64,000 bases of DNA from Virgibacillus necropolis. Lineage in GTDB: Bacteria; Bacillota; Bacilli; Bacillales; Amphibacillaceae. The notes under the pieces were generated by a model that saw nothing but the letters and a program-made list of their open reading frames with translations, was not told the DNA's origin and searched no databases. Shown in pieces: positions 38,154-47,242 of this stretch. Each line of letters begins with the position of its first letter. Within the stretch, counting starts at the first letter, position 1. Location: the NCBI RefSeq assembly GCF_002224365.1, contig NZ_CP022437.1, forward strand, positions 2,542,001 through 2,606,000. The letters run 5' to 3'. Made by a program: the position numbers and the translations under genes.

Positions 38154-39953
38154 TTATTGTTTTACTACTACTTCATGAAGGGCATTAGCAACTTTTCCAT
38201 GTTCGCTTGCATGCGGACGGTCGTCCCCATCTTCATATCCATAATCAAACATGCGATTTCGATTAAGAGTAAGCTTCGTGAATGCTGGGCGCAACAAATC
38301 AAACAGCTCGAATCGTTCTTGTAATTTCGGAAAATTTTCTTGATAGGATAGAATTTCTTCACGGACAATGCTCCAAAAGCGATGTTCGGAAAATTGTTCG
38401 TTTTCTTGCAGAATATTACTTAGATAACGGAAATGACAAATGAACAATCCAGTAAAAATAAACTGTGTCAAACCTTCAGGTGGCTCGCAGCGTAAAACCT
38501 CTTTCATTCCAGACGACAACTCATCCAATTCGGGCAGCGGCTGGTCACTAATATTTACATCGTCCACAAAATCTTTCATAATAATGCGTTCGGGTATGTA
38601 ATCTTTTAGAACCAGAACCGTATTTTGGCCGTGTGGTGAAAAGACTGTACCATATTGATATAAGCAATGAAGCAATGGAGGTAAAATGGCATTGGTCAAT
38701 TTATGAACCCACTGATCCACTGCCAACCCTGATTTTTCAATAAGCTTTGATACAAACGGGGAGCCTTCATAATCCACATACAGCAGGGCCGCTAGTGTGA
38801 TAGCATGCTCCCCTTCTTGAAGTTCCTTATAAATACTTTCTCTCCACACTGCACCAAGCATTTCTAAATATTGATAAGGAACACCTTTTAATTGATGAAA
38901 TGTGCGGTGGTTAACATTCATCGTCGCGACCTCACCTAACAAGCCAAGACGACATTTTTCTTTTAAAAATGAATCGTTTTCAAGTATGTTTTTCATAAAT
39001 GCAGTTACTTCAGGCGCGATAACCGTTCTCTCACTTGGCAATCCTCTATGTACAAGCGTATTTAAGATGCTCATTGGTAGCTTGACATGAAAGTTATCTT
39101 TATTAGTGACATTAACAAATGTGCGAATCGATTGCTGCGGGAGATAATCATCTTCTCCTTCTCCTAATGGAATAATTTCTCCTTTAGCAATTTCTGCAGA
39201 AAACATGGAAACAATCATGTTGTTCCATTGCCATTCATGAATAGGCATGAAGTAGTAATCCGATTCCGTTCCCCCTAAAGACTTAAGCCTTTTTCCAAAG
39301 CGTTCACTTTTCTCTTGTCCCAGTTCTTGTACGATTACATCTTCATAAGCTAAACCATCAATGGAATGAAATGTACCGATGTTTTTGCGGACAGCAATCC
39401 AGGATAAGTTCACCCTCTTTTGTTGTTCAGGTGCATATTCCAGATAATCATCATATCCAAATCCGATGCGGCCTTTGTTATATGTAATCCACGGATGTCC
39501 CGTCATTTCCCCCTCCAGTTCGGCATAATCGAGTTCAGTTAATTGATCAGCAGATCTGGCTTTTCCCTTCAAATGAGTATCTGCGACAAGTGTATGCAAA
39601 TATTCCTTCACTAAGTGACCTGCTGTTGGACCGGTCATCTTTCCTTCTTCTTGAATGCTTAATAAAAGAGCGAGAGACAACGGTATATCTGTTTCTTCTA
39701 CTACTTGGATTTCAATACTCTCAACCGACACTTGAAAACTATCGAATAAACGAGGTTTCGCTTCAAACTGGTACACCGTTCCCTTTTTATCACGCCATTC
39801 ATAAAACTGAATGTCTTCTTTTTTCCTAAGCAATGTCGGCGTAATGATTTCTTCGTACATAAACTCTTGGAGCATTTTTGCCAAAAGTTGCCGATCTGCT
39901 TCTTTCCAGACTTTTTCAGTTAACATATTTAAAGGTGTTTCACTAATTTTCAT
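38154..39953 (-). CDS. NIS siderophore synthetase, IucC/RhbF type
   Basis: An ATP-dependent NRPS-independent siderophore (NIS) synthetase that amidates a carboxylate of citrate. 599 residues. IucA/IucC core motifs are present: TGHPWITYNKGRIGFGYDDY (ATP-binding region, about 153-172), PIHEWQWNN, SIRTFVNV, and the catalytic-domain signature FSPHGQNTVLVLKDYIPERIIMKDF. FhuF-like C-terminal part. Last of six genes, so by analogy with rhbF it adds the second hydroxamate arm. It follows the monooxygenase gene by 23 bases. Confidence 0.93.
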   Translation of the reverse strand: MKISETPLNMLTEKVWKEADRQLLAKMLQEFMYEEIITPTLLRKKEDIQFYEWRDKKGTVYQFEAKPRLFDSFQVSVESIEIQVVEETDIPLSLALLLSIQEEGKMTGPTAGHLVKEYLHTLVADTHLKGKARSADQLTELDYAELEGEMTGHPWITYNKGRIGFGYDDYLEYAPEQQKRVNLSWIAVRKNIGTFHSIDGLAYEDVIVQELGQEKSERFGKRLKSLGGTESDYYFMPIHEWQWNNMIVSMFSAEIAKGEIIPLGEGEDDYLPQQSIRTFVNVTNKDNFHVKLPMSILNTLVHRGLPSERTVIAPEVTAFMKNILENDSFLKEKCRLGLLGEVATMNVNHRTFHQLKGVPYQYLEMLGAVWRESIYKELQEGEHAITLAALLYVDYEGSPFVSKLIEKSGLAVDQWVHKLTNAILPPLLHCLYQYGTVFSPHGQNTVLVLKDYIPERIIMKDFVDDVNISDQPLPELDELSSGMKEVLRCEPPEGLTQFIFTGLFICHFRYLSNILQENEQFSEHRFWSIVREEILSYQENFPKLQERFELFDLLRPAFTKLTLNRNRMFDYGYEDGDDRPHASEHGKVANALHEVVVKQ

Positions 39954-39976
39954 GATGGTCCACTCCCTACCTTCTC

Positions 39977-41269
39977 CTATATTCCGAATTGCTGGAATAC
40001 ATTGTTTTTATATGTTTGATATACTTCTTTTTCTGCTAGTTGGTTGATAATTATCGCGTTCCGAAACGCCCCAAGACCCAAATCAGGCGCGCCGACACCA
40101 TGTGTATGAAGCTCCCCGTTTTGTATGAATAAATGATTATGACCCGCGTTGTTCAATTTCAATTTATAATCTTCTTGAATAACAAGCTGACCTGTTTCAT
40201 CCCACTCCAACACAGACTTTAATCCTTTTAAACAATCGGGAATGTACGAGCGATAACCTGTTGCAAGAATAACTACCTCACTTTCCAGTTGCATGTTTTC
40301 TTCTTGTTCATGTTGATACATTGATAAATGATAGTGACCATTTTTTTCCTTGATGGACTCAAGCTCGGTCAATGCCTGCAGATGAACATTCGTTGTTTTG
40401 GCTCCAATTGTTCGTTCATACAATAAATCATAAATGTCGGCACTTGTATCACTGCTAATTCCTTTGTATAGTAATGCCTGTTTGTCCAGGATTGTTTTCT
40501 TCTTTTCTTTCGGCAGTTTATAAAAGTAACGGGTATAATCTGGTGAAAAATGTTCCAGTCCAAGCTTGGAATATTCCATTGGATAAAACCCATTTGATCT
40601 TGTATACCAAGACAATTTATAATCATGACTTTGTTGTTTGGCCAATAGATCATGGAATATTTCAGCTGCACTCTGCCCTGAGCCTACGACCGTAACCGAA
40701 GTTGTTTTTAGCACATTTTCCTGCTTATTCTTATACTGAGAAGAATGAAATACCTGATCACCAAGAGCCGAATGAAACCTTTCAGGAACGTATGGACTTG
40801 TTCCTACTCCTACTACCACATGTTTGGCGTAATACGTTTCTTGTTCTTTTTTTCTAGATGAAAAGACAGTAACGCAAAAATGTCCCTCCTCTGTTTGCTC
40901 AATGTTCTCCACTTCGCACTCAAACTGAAGCTGTGGAAGTTGTTCCGCTATCCATTGACAATAATGATTGTACTCTGCTCGCGGAATATGAAATTTCTCT
41001 AGAAAGTAGAAATGGTAAAGCCGCTTTTGCTCATGCAAATAGTTCATAAAGCTGAAAGGGCTTGTCGGATCCACTATTGTTACAGCATCTGCCATAAAGG
41101 GTACTTGCAGTGTCGTTCCTTCTAGCATCATCCCTGGATGCCATTCAAAACATGTTTTTCTATCAAAAAACAAAGAACGACATTCTGTTTTTTCAAGCAA
41201 GGCTGCTAATCCGAGATTAAATGGACCAATTCCTACTCCGATGACGTCTAAAATTTGTTTGTTTGCCAA
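39977..41269 (-). CDS. Siderophore amine N-hydroxylase, IucD/RhbE type
   Basis: A flavin-dependent N-monooxygenase expected to hydroxylate the primary amine of 1,3-diaminopropane. About 430 residues. FAD-binding GVGIGPFNLGLAALLE at the N-terminus, the substrate region FEWHPGMMLEGTTLQVPFMADAVTIVDPTSPFSF, NADPH-binding VTVVGSGQSAAEIFHDLL, and ATGYRSYIPD near the end; all typical of lysine/ornithine N-hydroxylases. The start is either GTG 41278 or TTG 41269; the latter has AAGGTGG five bases upstream and was chosen. The start overlaps the acetyltransferase end. Confidence 0.93.
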   Translation of the reverse strand: MANKQILDVIGVGIGPFNLGLAALLEKTECRSLFFDRKTCFEWHPGMMLEGTTLQVPFMADAVTIVDPTSPFSFMNYLHEQKRLYHFYFLEKFHIPRAEYNHYCQWIAEQLPQLQFECEVENIEQTEEGHFCVTVFSSRKKEQETYYAKHVVVGVGTSPYVPERFHSALGDQVFHSSQYKNKQENVLKTTSVTVVGSGQSAAEIFHDLLAKQQSHDYKLSWYTRSNGFYPMEYSKLGLEHFSPDYTRYFYKLPKEKKKTILDKQALLYKGISSDTSADIYDLLYERTIGAKTTNVHLQALTELESIKEKNGHYHLSMYQHEQEENMQLESEVVILATGYRSYIPDCLKGLKSVLEWDETGQLVIQEDYKLKLNNAGHNHLFIQNGELHTHGVGAPDLGLGAFRNAIIINQLAEKEVYQTYKNNVFQQFGI

Positions 41270-41850
41270 TCTGTCCACCTTCTTTCGAACACTTTTCGTT
41301 CACATGCCATCAGTAAACCTTTTTTGTCAGGCAATGCAATCTCCTTAACAGGTTGAAAACCACACTTTTTGAACACATGAATCATTTTTTCGTTTTGTAT
41401 ATCGGGTTCTGCTATGATTTTGCGCGTGTTATATACTTGAAATTTTTTATGCAGAATCGTCATCAATAAAGGATAGATGAGGCCTTTTCCTAAAAACTCT
41501 CTTGGCCCGATCAGCAAGTGAATCCCTTGATCATATTTATCAAAAGCATAATAATTTCCGATAATATCGCCCTTCACCCAATATGACTCCCAATAACTCA
41601 TAGGTATCTCATCAAGGCTACCAATCAAGAGGGTTTGATAGTCATCTTGCAAATTTTTATTAACATGTATGATAAAATTTTCCATTGAAATATTTAAATT
41701 CCAAAAGGGGATCACATGCTTTTCCTGCATCCATGAGTAAAGTCTACCTAAATCCTCTGTCATACTTACATGGCGAAAGGAAATTGTCTTGTGAATTACC
41801 GAATCATACCGTTCAAATGGATACCTCTGTTGAACGGGGGTGTTAGACAT
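41248..41850 (-). CDS. Siderophore N-acetyltransferase, IucB/RhbD type
   Basis: A GNAT-fold acetyltransferase expected to acetylate N-hydroxy-1,3-diaminopropane. ATG at 41850 (AGGTGA five bases before) gives 200 residues; a longer frame reading back into the previous gene lacks support. Motifs: WMQEKHVIPFWNL at about 40-52 and the acetyl-CoA region DQGIHLLIGPREFLGKGLIYPLL, then EPDIQNEKMIHVFKKCGF, as in the AlcB/IucB group. Overlaps genes on both sides, so translation is coupled. Confidence 0.92.
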   Translation of the reverse strand: MSNTPVQQRYPFERYDSVIHKTISFRHVSMTEDLGRLYSWMQEKHVIPFWNLNISMENFIIHVNKNLQDDYQTLLIGSLDEIPMSYWESYWVKGDIIGNYYAFDKYDQGIHLLIGPREFLGKGLIYPLLMTILHKKFQVYNTRKIIAEPDIQNEKMIHVFKKCGFQPVKEIALPDKKGLLMACERKVFERRWTDWQTNKF

Positions 41851-43642
41851 GGAGTTCACCTGCCGCCACAACCAGTGGGTTTGTAAGTTGAACATACACC
41901 GACTGAGTCTCCATCGATCCCACAAGCTCATCCATATCATGCACTCTCGTTAGCAGATTAGCCTTGCATGGCAACTTTTCTTTATATAATAAAGAATCCA
42001 ATAAGTTTGTATGATCTCCTAAATGTTTCTTAAGGTCTACCAATTCCTTTTTCAACATTAGTAGTAACCGATGTTCATCGATAAGACGATTGGCCCCAAA
42101 TGCATTAATCAAACCGAACAAGTTATTGAAAAAGAAATAATAACGGAAACGCTCCTCTGCAATTGAGTCAGCACATATCGTGTCACTTTTTTCGTTTAGA
42201 GTTGGAACGAGTTGTTTTAAAGCACTAGCCTTCGATTCCATAAAATAATAACCTTGATTATCACGGTAATAAAAAATAGAAGGATACCCTTGTTCATCAA
42301 GTTTTATAATGGAATTTTGCTGATGGGGTTCAAGGGCTATTCCATAGGTAGCATACAACCAATACAGCGGACGTAAACTTACTTTTACATAGCGTGCAAA
42401 CCATTGTTCGCTTGCATCGACGATTGAAATGTTTTCGTTACCTGCTATTTCATAAATGATGTTAGCTAAATGGGAGGCTTCTCCTTTAATATGGTCCTGA
42501 CAAAGTGCCGCTAGCAATGTCGTCCGTGATTCGTTCCCTTCTTGAAATGAATTTTCACGAATTACTACTTCAAATCCGGTTTCTTCCTTGCCAAGTTTTA
42601 AGGTAATATAAGCTGGGTCTTCGATAATACGGAATGAAGGATGCGTTTCTTTTAACTTTTTATGAAGCTCCTCGTGAAGCAAACGGCTTACTTCTACCCC
42701 ACGATTAAGCTCTTTTCGCTTATTGATGCGAAGTGAATTCGTAATTTTTACAGGGATCGAAAGTTTATACATGAAACTAGCCTTTGGATGGTATACAGTC
42801 CGGATTGAGGAGGTAGGATAAAATCTCCTTCCAAGTGGACCAAGATAAACGAGTTTGCCTAATTGAATTAATTGCCACACATCTTCTCGCCCTAACAGTT
42901 TTCGTGCTTGCAATGGATGAACAGGGATAAGTGAAAAACAATCTTCTTGGCAATAGTCATCTTTAAACGATTGCGAAACGAAAGGATCATTCTTTAATTC
43001 TTCTTTTATAAGCGCCGAAGCATTTTGAGACAAAATAGAATCTTCCTCGACTATATCAGTCTCAGACCGAAAGTAATGAAGCTGGAAAGCTCCTTTTCGT
43101 TCTGGCGCAAAAATATACTCTTCATCTTCATCAATTCCCTGACGACTTTTCGGTGTCGGATGTACCTGATGACCAATTAACAGTGATTGCTCTGATTGAA
43201 GAAACGTTTTTTCCTTTTGATAGCATTCTTCCAGATTATCGCTTCGCTCTGAAATAATTCCTTTCAAATTTTGATGGCTTAAGATCGTCCGAAGCATCAG
43301 CTCATCAGTTTGAACAGGTTTATTGGATGTGAGTGATAATTCTTTTTTCATGAATGCAAGTAATGTAATGTAATCAAGCTCTTTTGCTTCATCATTTTTA
43401 ACTTGATAATACATAACTGGTTTAAAAAGATGACGATCTGTCACGGATTTATATCGAACCGGAATGTATAATGTAACAGACTGTCGCTCAAATGGAATGA
43501 CCAATATTTGTTTGATACTTTCGTCTTCTAAAGGAACAGAGACTTCATCAGCAAACTTCCACTCCCCCTCCCCTGTTTCCCTAACATAACAATTAATCAA
43601 ATTTTGTATTGTAAGATGATTAGCGATAAATGGAATATTCAT
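41843..43642 (-). CDS. NIS siderophore synthetase, IucA/RhbC type
   Basis: The operon's first citrate-activating synthetase, 599 residues. It contains GHQVHPTPKSRQGI (about 175-188, ATP-binding), CFSLIPVHPLQARKLL, TSSIRTVYHPKA, and the active-site region ATYGIALEPHQQNSIIKLDE, where the PHQQN pentapeptide is the IucA version of PHGQN in the partner gene. Presence of one gene of each type is the arrangement for symmetric citrate dihydroxamates such as schizokinen. It overlaps the decarboxylase gene by 23 bases. Confidence 0.93.
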   Translation of the reverse strand: MNIPFIANHLTIQNLINCYVRETGEGEWKFADEVSVPLEDESIKQILVIPFERQSVTLYIPVRYKSVTDRHLFKPVMYYQVKNDEAKELDYITLLAFMKKELSLTSNKPVQTDELMLRTILSHQNLKGIISERSDNLEECYQKEKTFLQSEQSLLIGHQVHPTPKSRQGIDEDEEYIFAPERKGAFQLHYFRSETDIVEEDSILSQNASALIKEELKNDPFVSQSFKDDYCQEDCFSLIPVHPLQARKLLGREDVWQLIQLGKLVYLGPLGRRFYPTSSIRTVYHPKASFMYKLSIPVKITNSLRINKRKELNRGVEVSRLLHEELHKKLKETHPSFRIIEDPAYITLKLGKEETGFEVVIRENSFQEGNESRTTLLAALCQDHIKGEASHLANIIYEIAGNENISIVDASEQWFARYVKVSLRPLYWLYATYGIALEPHQQNSIIKLDEQGYPSIFYYRDNQGYYFMESKASALKQLVPTLNEKSDTICADSIAEERFRYYFFFNNLFGLINAFGANRLIDEHRLLLMLKKELVDLKKHLGDHTNLLDSLLYKEKLPCKANLLTRVHDMDELVGSMETQSVYVQLTNPLVVAAGELHV

Positions 43643-45143
43643 ACCAGATCTCTCCTTGCTCTTTTTCTATTTTTTCACCAACTTGTTTCACTCGCTGTAA
43701 ATGAGCTTGCATGCTACTGATCGTATTGAGAGGGTTAAGCATTGTAAATTTCAAGTATACTTTTTCGTCTTGTTTCGTTTTTGCCATGATCAACTCACCG
43801 CTTTGATAAAAAGCACGCTGAATCCCAAGGTTGATTTCATCAACAAATGTCTGGTCTTCAAAGTGTTCTGACGGTAAATAGCGGAATAAGACAACATTGA
43901 TTTCCGGCTCATTCAGCACCTCAAAAGAAAGATCTTCCTTTAGTAACAATGCCGTTTCTTTTGCCAAATTAATGGTATAATCGACCATTTCTCCAAACAA
44001 ATCGGTTCCCATCAATTTAAAGGTCATCAATAGCTTTAAAGCATCAAACCGTTTTGTTGTTTGAACACTTTTTTCCACGAGGTTGATAATACCATCCTCC
44101 TGGTCTTCTTCAGAATTCAAGTAATCTGCATGGTAAGCAATTTGCTGGAAATCTTTTTTATCTTTTACGAAGAAAGACCCGCAGCTAATAGATTGATAGT
44201 AAAGTTTATGAAAATCAATTGTAATAGAATCGGCTAAACATAGATCACTGACAAGGTGACGATATTGGTGGGAAAATAATAGAGCCCCTCCATAGGCAGC
44301 ATCAACATGGAGCCATAATTGTTCTTCATTCGCAAACTTGGCTATCTCGCTTAAGCAATCTACACTCCCAAAGTCTGTTGTTCCTGCCGTTGCCACTACC
44401 ATAAATGGAAGAAGTCCTTGCACCCTAAGCTTTTCAATCTTTTTCTTTGCATCATTTGGACAAAGTTGGTGCTTGTCATTTTCCGCTACCTTTACTATGG
44501 CATTCATGCCTAGCCCAAGCTGTGCTGCCGATTGCTGGACTGAAAAATGAGCGTGTTCCGAGCAAAGAATTCGTAATTTGTTTGCTGCAAACGGTAATCC
44601 TTCCTTGTGCACATTAACTGAGAAATACGTTTGACAAGCTTTATTGCGTGCGAGCAACAAACCCATATAATTGGATTGCGTTCCACCGCTTGTAAACACA
44701 CCATCACCTTCATGTGAATAGCCAATCTTGCGTGCGAAAAAATTAATTAATTCTGTTTCGAAGTAAGTAGCTGCAGGGCTTTGATCCCACGAATCCATCG
44801 ATTGATTAAGTGCATTGATAATAACTTCAGCCGCAAGGGACGGAAGGACAGGCGGACAATGAAGATGTGCCATAGCAGCAGGATGTGAAACCCATAAAGA
44901 GTTTTTCACTAAGCCATTTTGGATCTCTTCCATGACAACATCAATTTCCTGTCCCACAGTCGGGATATTCCGCACCTTCTTCACAGCTTTTTCAATCTCT
45001 TGACGAGAAGCTCCTGAAAAAGGATGATTTGTTCTTGTTGTTTGATCAGTAATTAACTTAACTGCCTTATCCATCAATGTTTGATACCTATTTTGGCTTT
45101 CATCACTAGCATGAAGAAACCATTGGGTAAAGTTCGTATTCAT
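43620..45143 (-). CDS. L-2,4-diaminobutyrate decarboxylase (RhbB type)
   Basis: A PLP-dependent group II decarboxylase expected to turn L-2,4-diaminobutyrate into 1,3-diaminopropane. About 507 residues. The PLP-binding region includes FTSGGTQSNYMGLLLAR, HVDAAYGGALLFS and the lysine in SITIDFHKLYYQS. Several starts are possible (GTG 45158, ATG 45149, ATG 45143); the last has GAGG nine bases upstream. Directly after the aminotransferase gene, which supplies its substrate. Confidence 0.92.
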   Translation of the reverse strand: MNTNFTQWFLHASDESQNRYQTLMDKAVKLITDQTTRTNHPFSGASRQEIEKAVKKVRNIPTVGQEIDVVMEEIQNGLVKNSLWVSHPAAMAHLHCPPVLPSLAAEVIINALNQSMDSWDQSPAATYFETELINFFARKIGYSHEGDGVFTSGGTQSNYMGLLLARNKACQTYFSVNVHKEGLPFAANKLRILCSEHAHFSVQQSAAQLGLGMNAIVKVAENDKHQLCPNDAKKKIEKLRVQGLLPFMVVATAGTTDFGSVDCLSEIAKFANEEQLWLHVDAAYGGALLFSHQYRHLVSDLCLADSITIDFHKLYYQSISCGSFFVKDKKDFQQIAYHADYLNSEEDQEDGIINLVEKSVQTTKRFDALKLLMTFKLMGTDLFGEMVDYTINLAKETALLLKEDLSFEVLNEPEINVVLFRYLPSEHFEDQTFVDEINLGIQRAFYQSGELIMAKTKQDEKVYLKFTMLNPLNTISSMQAHLQRVKQVGEKIEKEQGEIWYEYSIYR

Positions 45144-45154
45144 TTCCATCAACC

Positions 45155-46519
45155 TCACCGCAATCCAAACTGGGCTTCTGCGCTCTTAATTGCTTCAGAG
45201 AGGCGCTGCAGTACCTCATCAATTTGCCCTTTAGAAATGATTAATGGTGGCAACAAACGAATCACGCTACCAAAACGGCCTCCAACTTCCAAAATTAATC
45301 CGCGACTTAAGCATTCTTGTTGAATTTTTTCGGCAAGTTCAGCGTACGCCGGATAACTTCCAATTCTATTTGGCTGCTTCGTAGGATTAATGATTTCAAC
45401 ACCAATCATAAGTCCTCTGCCTCTTACATCACCGATTGAGGACACTTCTTTTTGAATAGAATTCAACTGTTCAGCTAAATAAGTCCCCATTTCCTGTGCG
45501 TAATCCGGTAGATGATTTTCCTTTACAAAACGTAACGTTGCTTGGCCGGTAGCCATCGCCATTTGGTTTCCTCTAAATGTTCCGATATGGGTTCCTGGTT
45601 CCCATTTATCAAGACAACGATCGTAAACAACAACGGAAAGTGGAAGACTCCCCCCTATTGCTTTTGAAAGTACAAGGACATCTGGCTCGATCCCAGCATG
45701 CTCAAATGCAAACATTTTACCCGTTCGTCCGATGCCTGTTTGTACTTCATCAATGATTAGTGGAATGTCGCGTTTTTTTGTAATACGACGGAGCTCTTTT
45801 AACCACCCGATTGGGGCAGGAATGGAACCCCCCTCACCTTGTACAACTTCTACGATTATACCGGCTGGCTTGACAATACCACCTTCCGGATTATCCAATA
45901 AATTTTCAATGTATGTAATCCCGATGCCATGCCCTTCTTTTCCTACGCCGAACGGGCAGCGGTATTCATATGGGTACGGAAGGAAATGAGTATCAGGCAC
46001 AAGTGCGTGAATCTTCTGTTTTGGTCCTATCGTTCCGCTAATACCTAATGTTCCGTGTGTAGAACCGTGGTAACCCCCTTGAAAAGAAAGAATAGCTCTG
46101 TTACCAGTTGCGGTTTTCACTAGTTTTAAGGCCGCTTCTACAGCATCAGCACCTGTTGGACCACAAAAATGAATTTTGGCTTTCTCTGCAAATGAAGGTG
46201 GTAAAGATGCGAACACCTCATCAATAAACGCCTCTTTTACTGGTGTCGTCAAATCAAGTGTATGTAAAGGCAAGTATGACTGCATGACGTTTTCAATCGC
46301 CTCACGGACGACTGTGTGATTATGACCTAATGCCAGTGTTCCTGCTCCAGCTAAACAATCCATATATTGCTTTCCATCCATGTCTGTTACATAAATGCCT
46401 TCTGCTCTCTTAATCGCAAGGGGCAATCTTCTTGGATAGGATCTGGCGTTTGATTCCCTTTTTTCCTGCGTTGATAACAATGCTTTATTTCCTGAACTAG
46501 TTTGAACAGTTACTTCCAT
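45155..46519 (-). CDS. dat: Diaminobutyrate-2-oxoglutarate aminotransferase (RhbA type)
   Basis: A class III PLP aminotransferase expected to make L-2,4-diaminobutyrate from aspartate semialdehyde and glutamate. 454 residues. CLAGAGTLALGHNH, FCGPTGADAVEAALKLVK, SFQGGYHGSTHGTLG, PLIIDEVQTGIGRTGKMFAFEH and the PLP lysine in VLVLSKAIGGSLPLSVVVYD are visible. First gene of the siderophore operon: ATG with GGGGAG upstream and Fur-regulated promoter about 100 bases further. The gene order fixes the role better than the sequence alone. Confidence 0.93.
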   Translation of the reverse strand: MEVTVQTSSGNKALLSTQEKRESNARSYPRRLPLAIKRAEGIYVTDMDGKQYMDCLAGAGTLALGHNHTVVREAIENVMQSYLPLHTLDLTTPVKEAFIDEVFASLPPSFAEKAKIHFCGPTGADAVEAALKLVKTATGNRAILSFQGGYHGSTHGTLGISGTIGPKQKIHALVPDTHFLPYPYEYRCPFGVGKEGHGIGITYIENLLDNPEGGIVKPAGIIVEVVQGEGGSIPAPIGWLKELRRITKKRDIPLIIDEVQTGIGRTGKMFAFEHAGIEPDVLVLSKAIGGSLPLSVVVYDRCLDKWEPGTHIGTFRGNQMAMATGQATLRFVKENHLPDYAQEMGTYLAEQLNSIQKEVSSIGDVRGRGLMIGVEIINPTKQPNRIGSYPAYAELAEKIQQECLSRGLILEVGGRFGSVIRLLPPLIISKGQIDEVLQRLSEAIKSAEAQFGLR

Positions 46520-46588
46520 ATTTCAACACTCCCCAACTAATAATCATTACGTTTTATTTACCATTTAATTCTTACTATAATCTTTAAA

Positions 46589-46603
46589 TGAAAATGAATT
46601 TCA
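46589..46603. promoter_or_regulatory. Second Fur-box-like site, downstream of the dat promoter
   Basis: TGAAAATGAATTTCA matches 12 of 15 positions of the 7-1-7 Fur consensus TGATAATNATTATCA. It lies between the promoter and the dat start. A further partial box, AATAATCATTA, lies at 46540-46550. Confidence 0.55.
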
Positions 46604-46621
46604 TTACCAATTACACTTATC

Positions 46622-46651
46622 ACCATAAATGATAATGATTATCAATGTCAA
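46622..46651 (-). promoter_or_regulatory. Sigma-A promoter of the siderophore operon with Fur box in the spacer
   Basis: Minus strand: TTGACA (46651-46646), 18-base spacer, TATGGT (46627-46622). The spacer contains TGATAATGATTATCA (46630-46644), identical to the 15-base Fur consensus. Fur-Fe(II) bound here would block RNA polymerase directly, giving expression only under iron limitation. Confidence 0.85.
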
Positions 46652-46770
46652 TAACGAATAGTTTAAATAAGAAAATTTACCCATAAAGAGGTTGTTGTCA
46701 GGTGTTGGCTTCATGACGCCCTTCAACCCCACTTTATAGATCCAATGTATCAGAAAGATCTCGACCCTAA

Positions 46771-46873
46771 TTTTTTTTAGAAAAACTCGCCATTCGCCTC
46801 GTCCTTAATAGCGAATAGCGAAGTTTTTCTTATGCCGGCGTTTCCTTAAAACTTATATTACTTTCCTTACGTG
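46771..46873. repeat. Dispersed repeat, copy B
   Basis: About 103 bases matching 17334-17437 with roughly five differences. Same hairpin (ACTCGCCATTCG against CGAATAGCGAAGT; one stem base changed without compensation) and same right half (GGCGTTTCCTTAAAACTTAT). The two copies lie 29 kb apart and in the same orientation. In both places an unrelated terminator hairpin follows directly. Confidence 0.8.
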
Positions 46874-46908
46874 CAAAAAAAAACTACTAACACTAGGTAG
46901 TAGTTTTT
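46874..46908 (-). terminator. Terminator-like hairpin
   Basis: Minus strand: AAAACTACTA-cctagtgt-TAGTAGTTTT followed by TTTTTGCACG. It is well formed but lies over 300 bases from the end of the ger operon; it may have ended a gene since lost, perhaps the kinase whose tail is just upstream of it. Confidence 0.6.
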
Positions 46909-46924
46909 CGGGTGAAATATTCTG

Positions 46925-46981
46925 CTATTGTATGGTGATTCGGAAAGTCGTTCCTTCTGAGGTGTTTAACCCAGTTCCAGA
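46925..46981 (-). pseudogene. Vestigial C-terminal tail of a sensor histidine kinase
   Basis: The minus strand reads SGTGLNTSEGTTFRITIQ then a stop codon, with a stop directly before it. The wording GTTFRITI after a short acidic stretch is what is usually seen at the very end of histidine-kinase ATPase domains. Only about 18 codons remain, so this is a weak call, strengthened by the terminator hairpin shortly after it. Confidence 0.3.
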
Positions 46982-47242
46982 TCACTCCCAGATGCTTGGG
47001 CAACCGGTTTGTTGACAAGGAAAAGAAACCTTGTCCCTATTATTCATCGAGTTAGTACATTATCATAATCAGATGTGTATTTTTATCTATATCCAACAAT
47101 TTTTGATAGTCTTGTCCTGATATAGTTTTTGATTAAAGGGATGCTGTGACTGATACAAAAATAGCATGCAGTTTCCGATAAATAATGTGGCTAGTTAGTA
47201 AGCTGGTAGAGATGTTAGTAGTTTTTATCAGCTGCCCTGGTT

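Larger units (their letters stand above)
46520..47242. other. Intergenic region between siderophore and ger operons
   Basis: 723 bases without an intact gene. From left to right: the Fur-controlled promoter region of the siderophore operon (46540-46651), dispersed repeat copy B (46771-46873), a terminator-like hairpin (46874-46908), a vestigial histidine-kinase tail (46925-46981), a small hairpin GACAAGG...CCTTGTC (47014-47035), and about 200 bases with no visible feature before the end of the ger operon. Confidence 0.6.
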
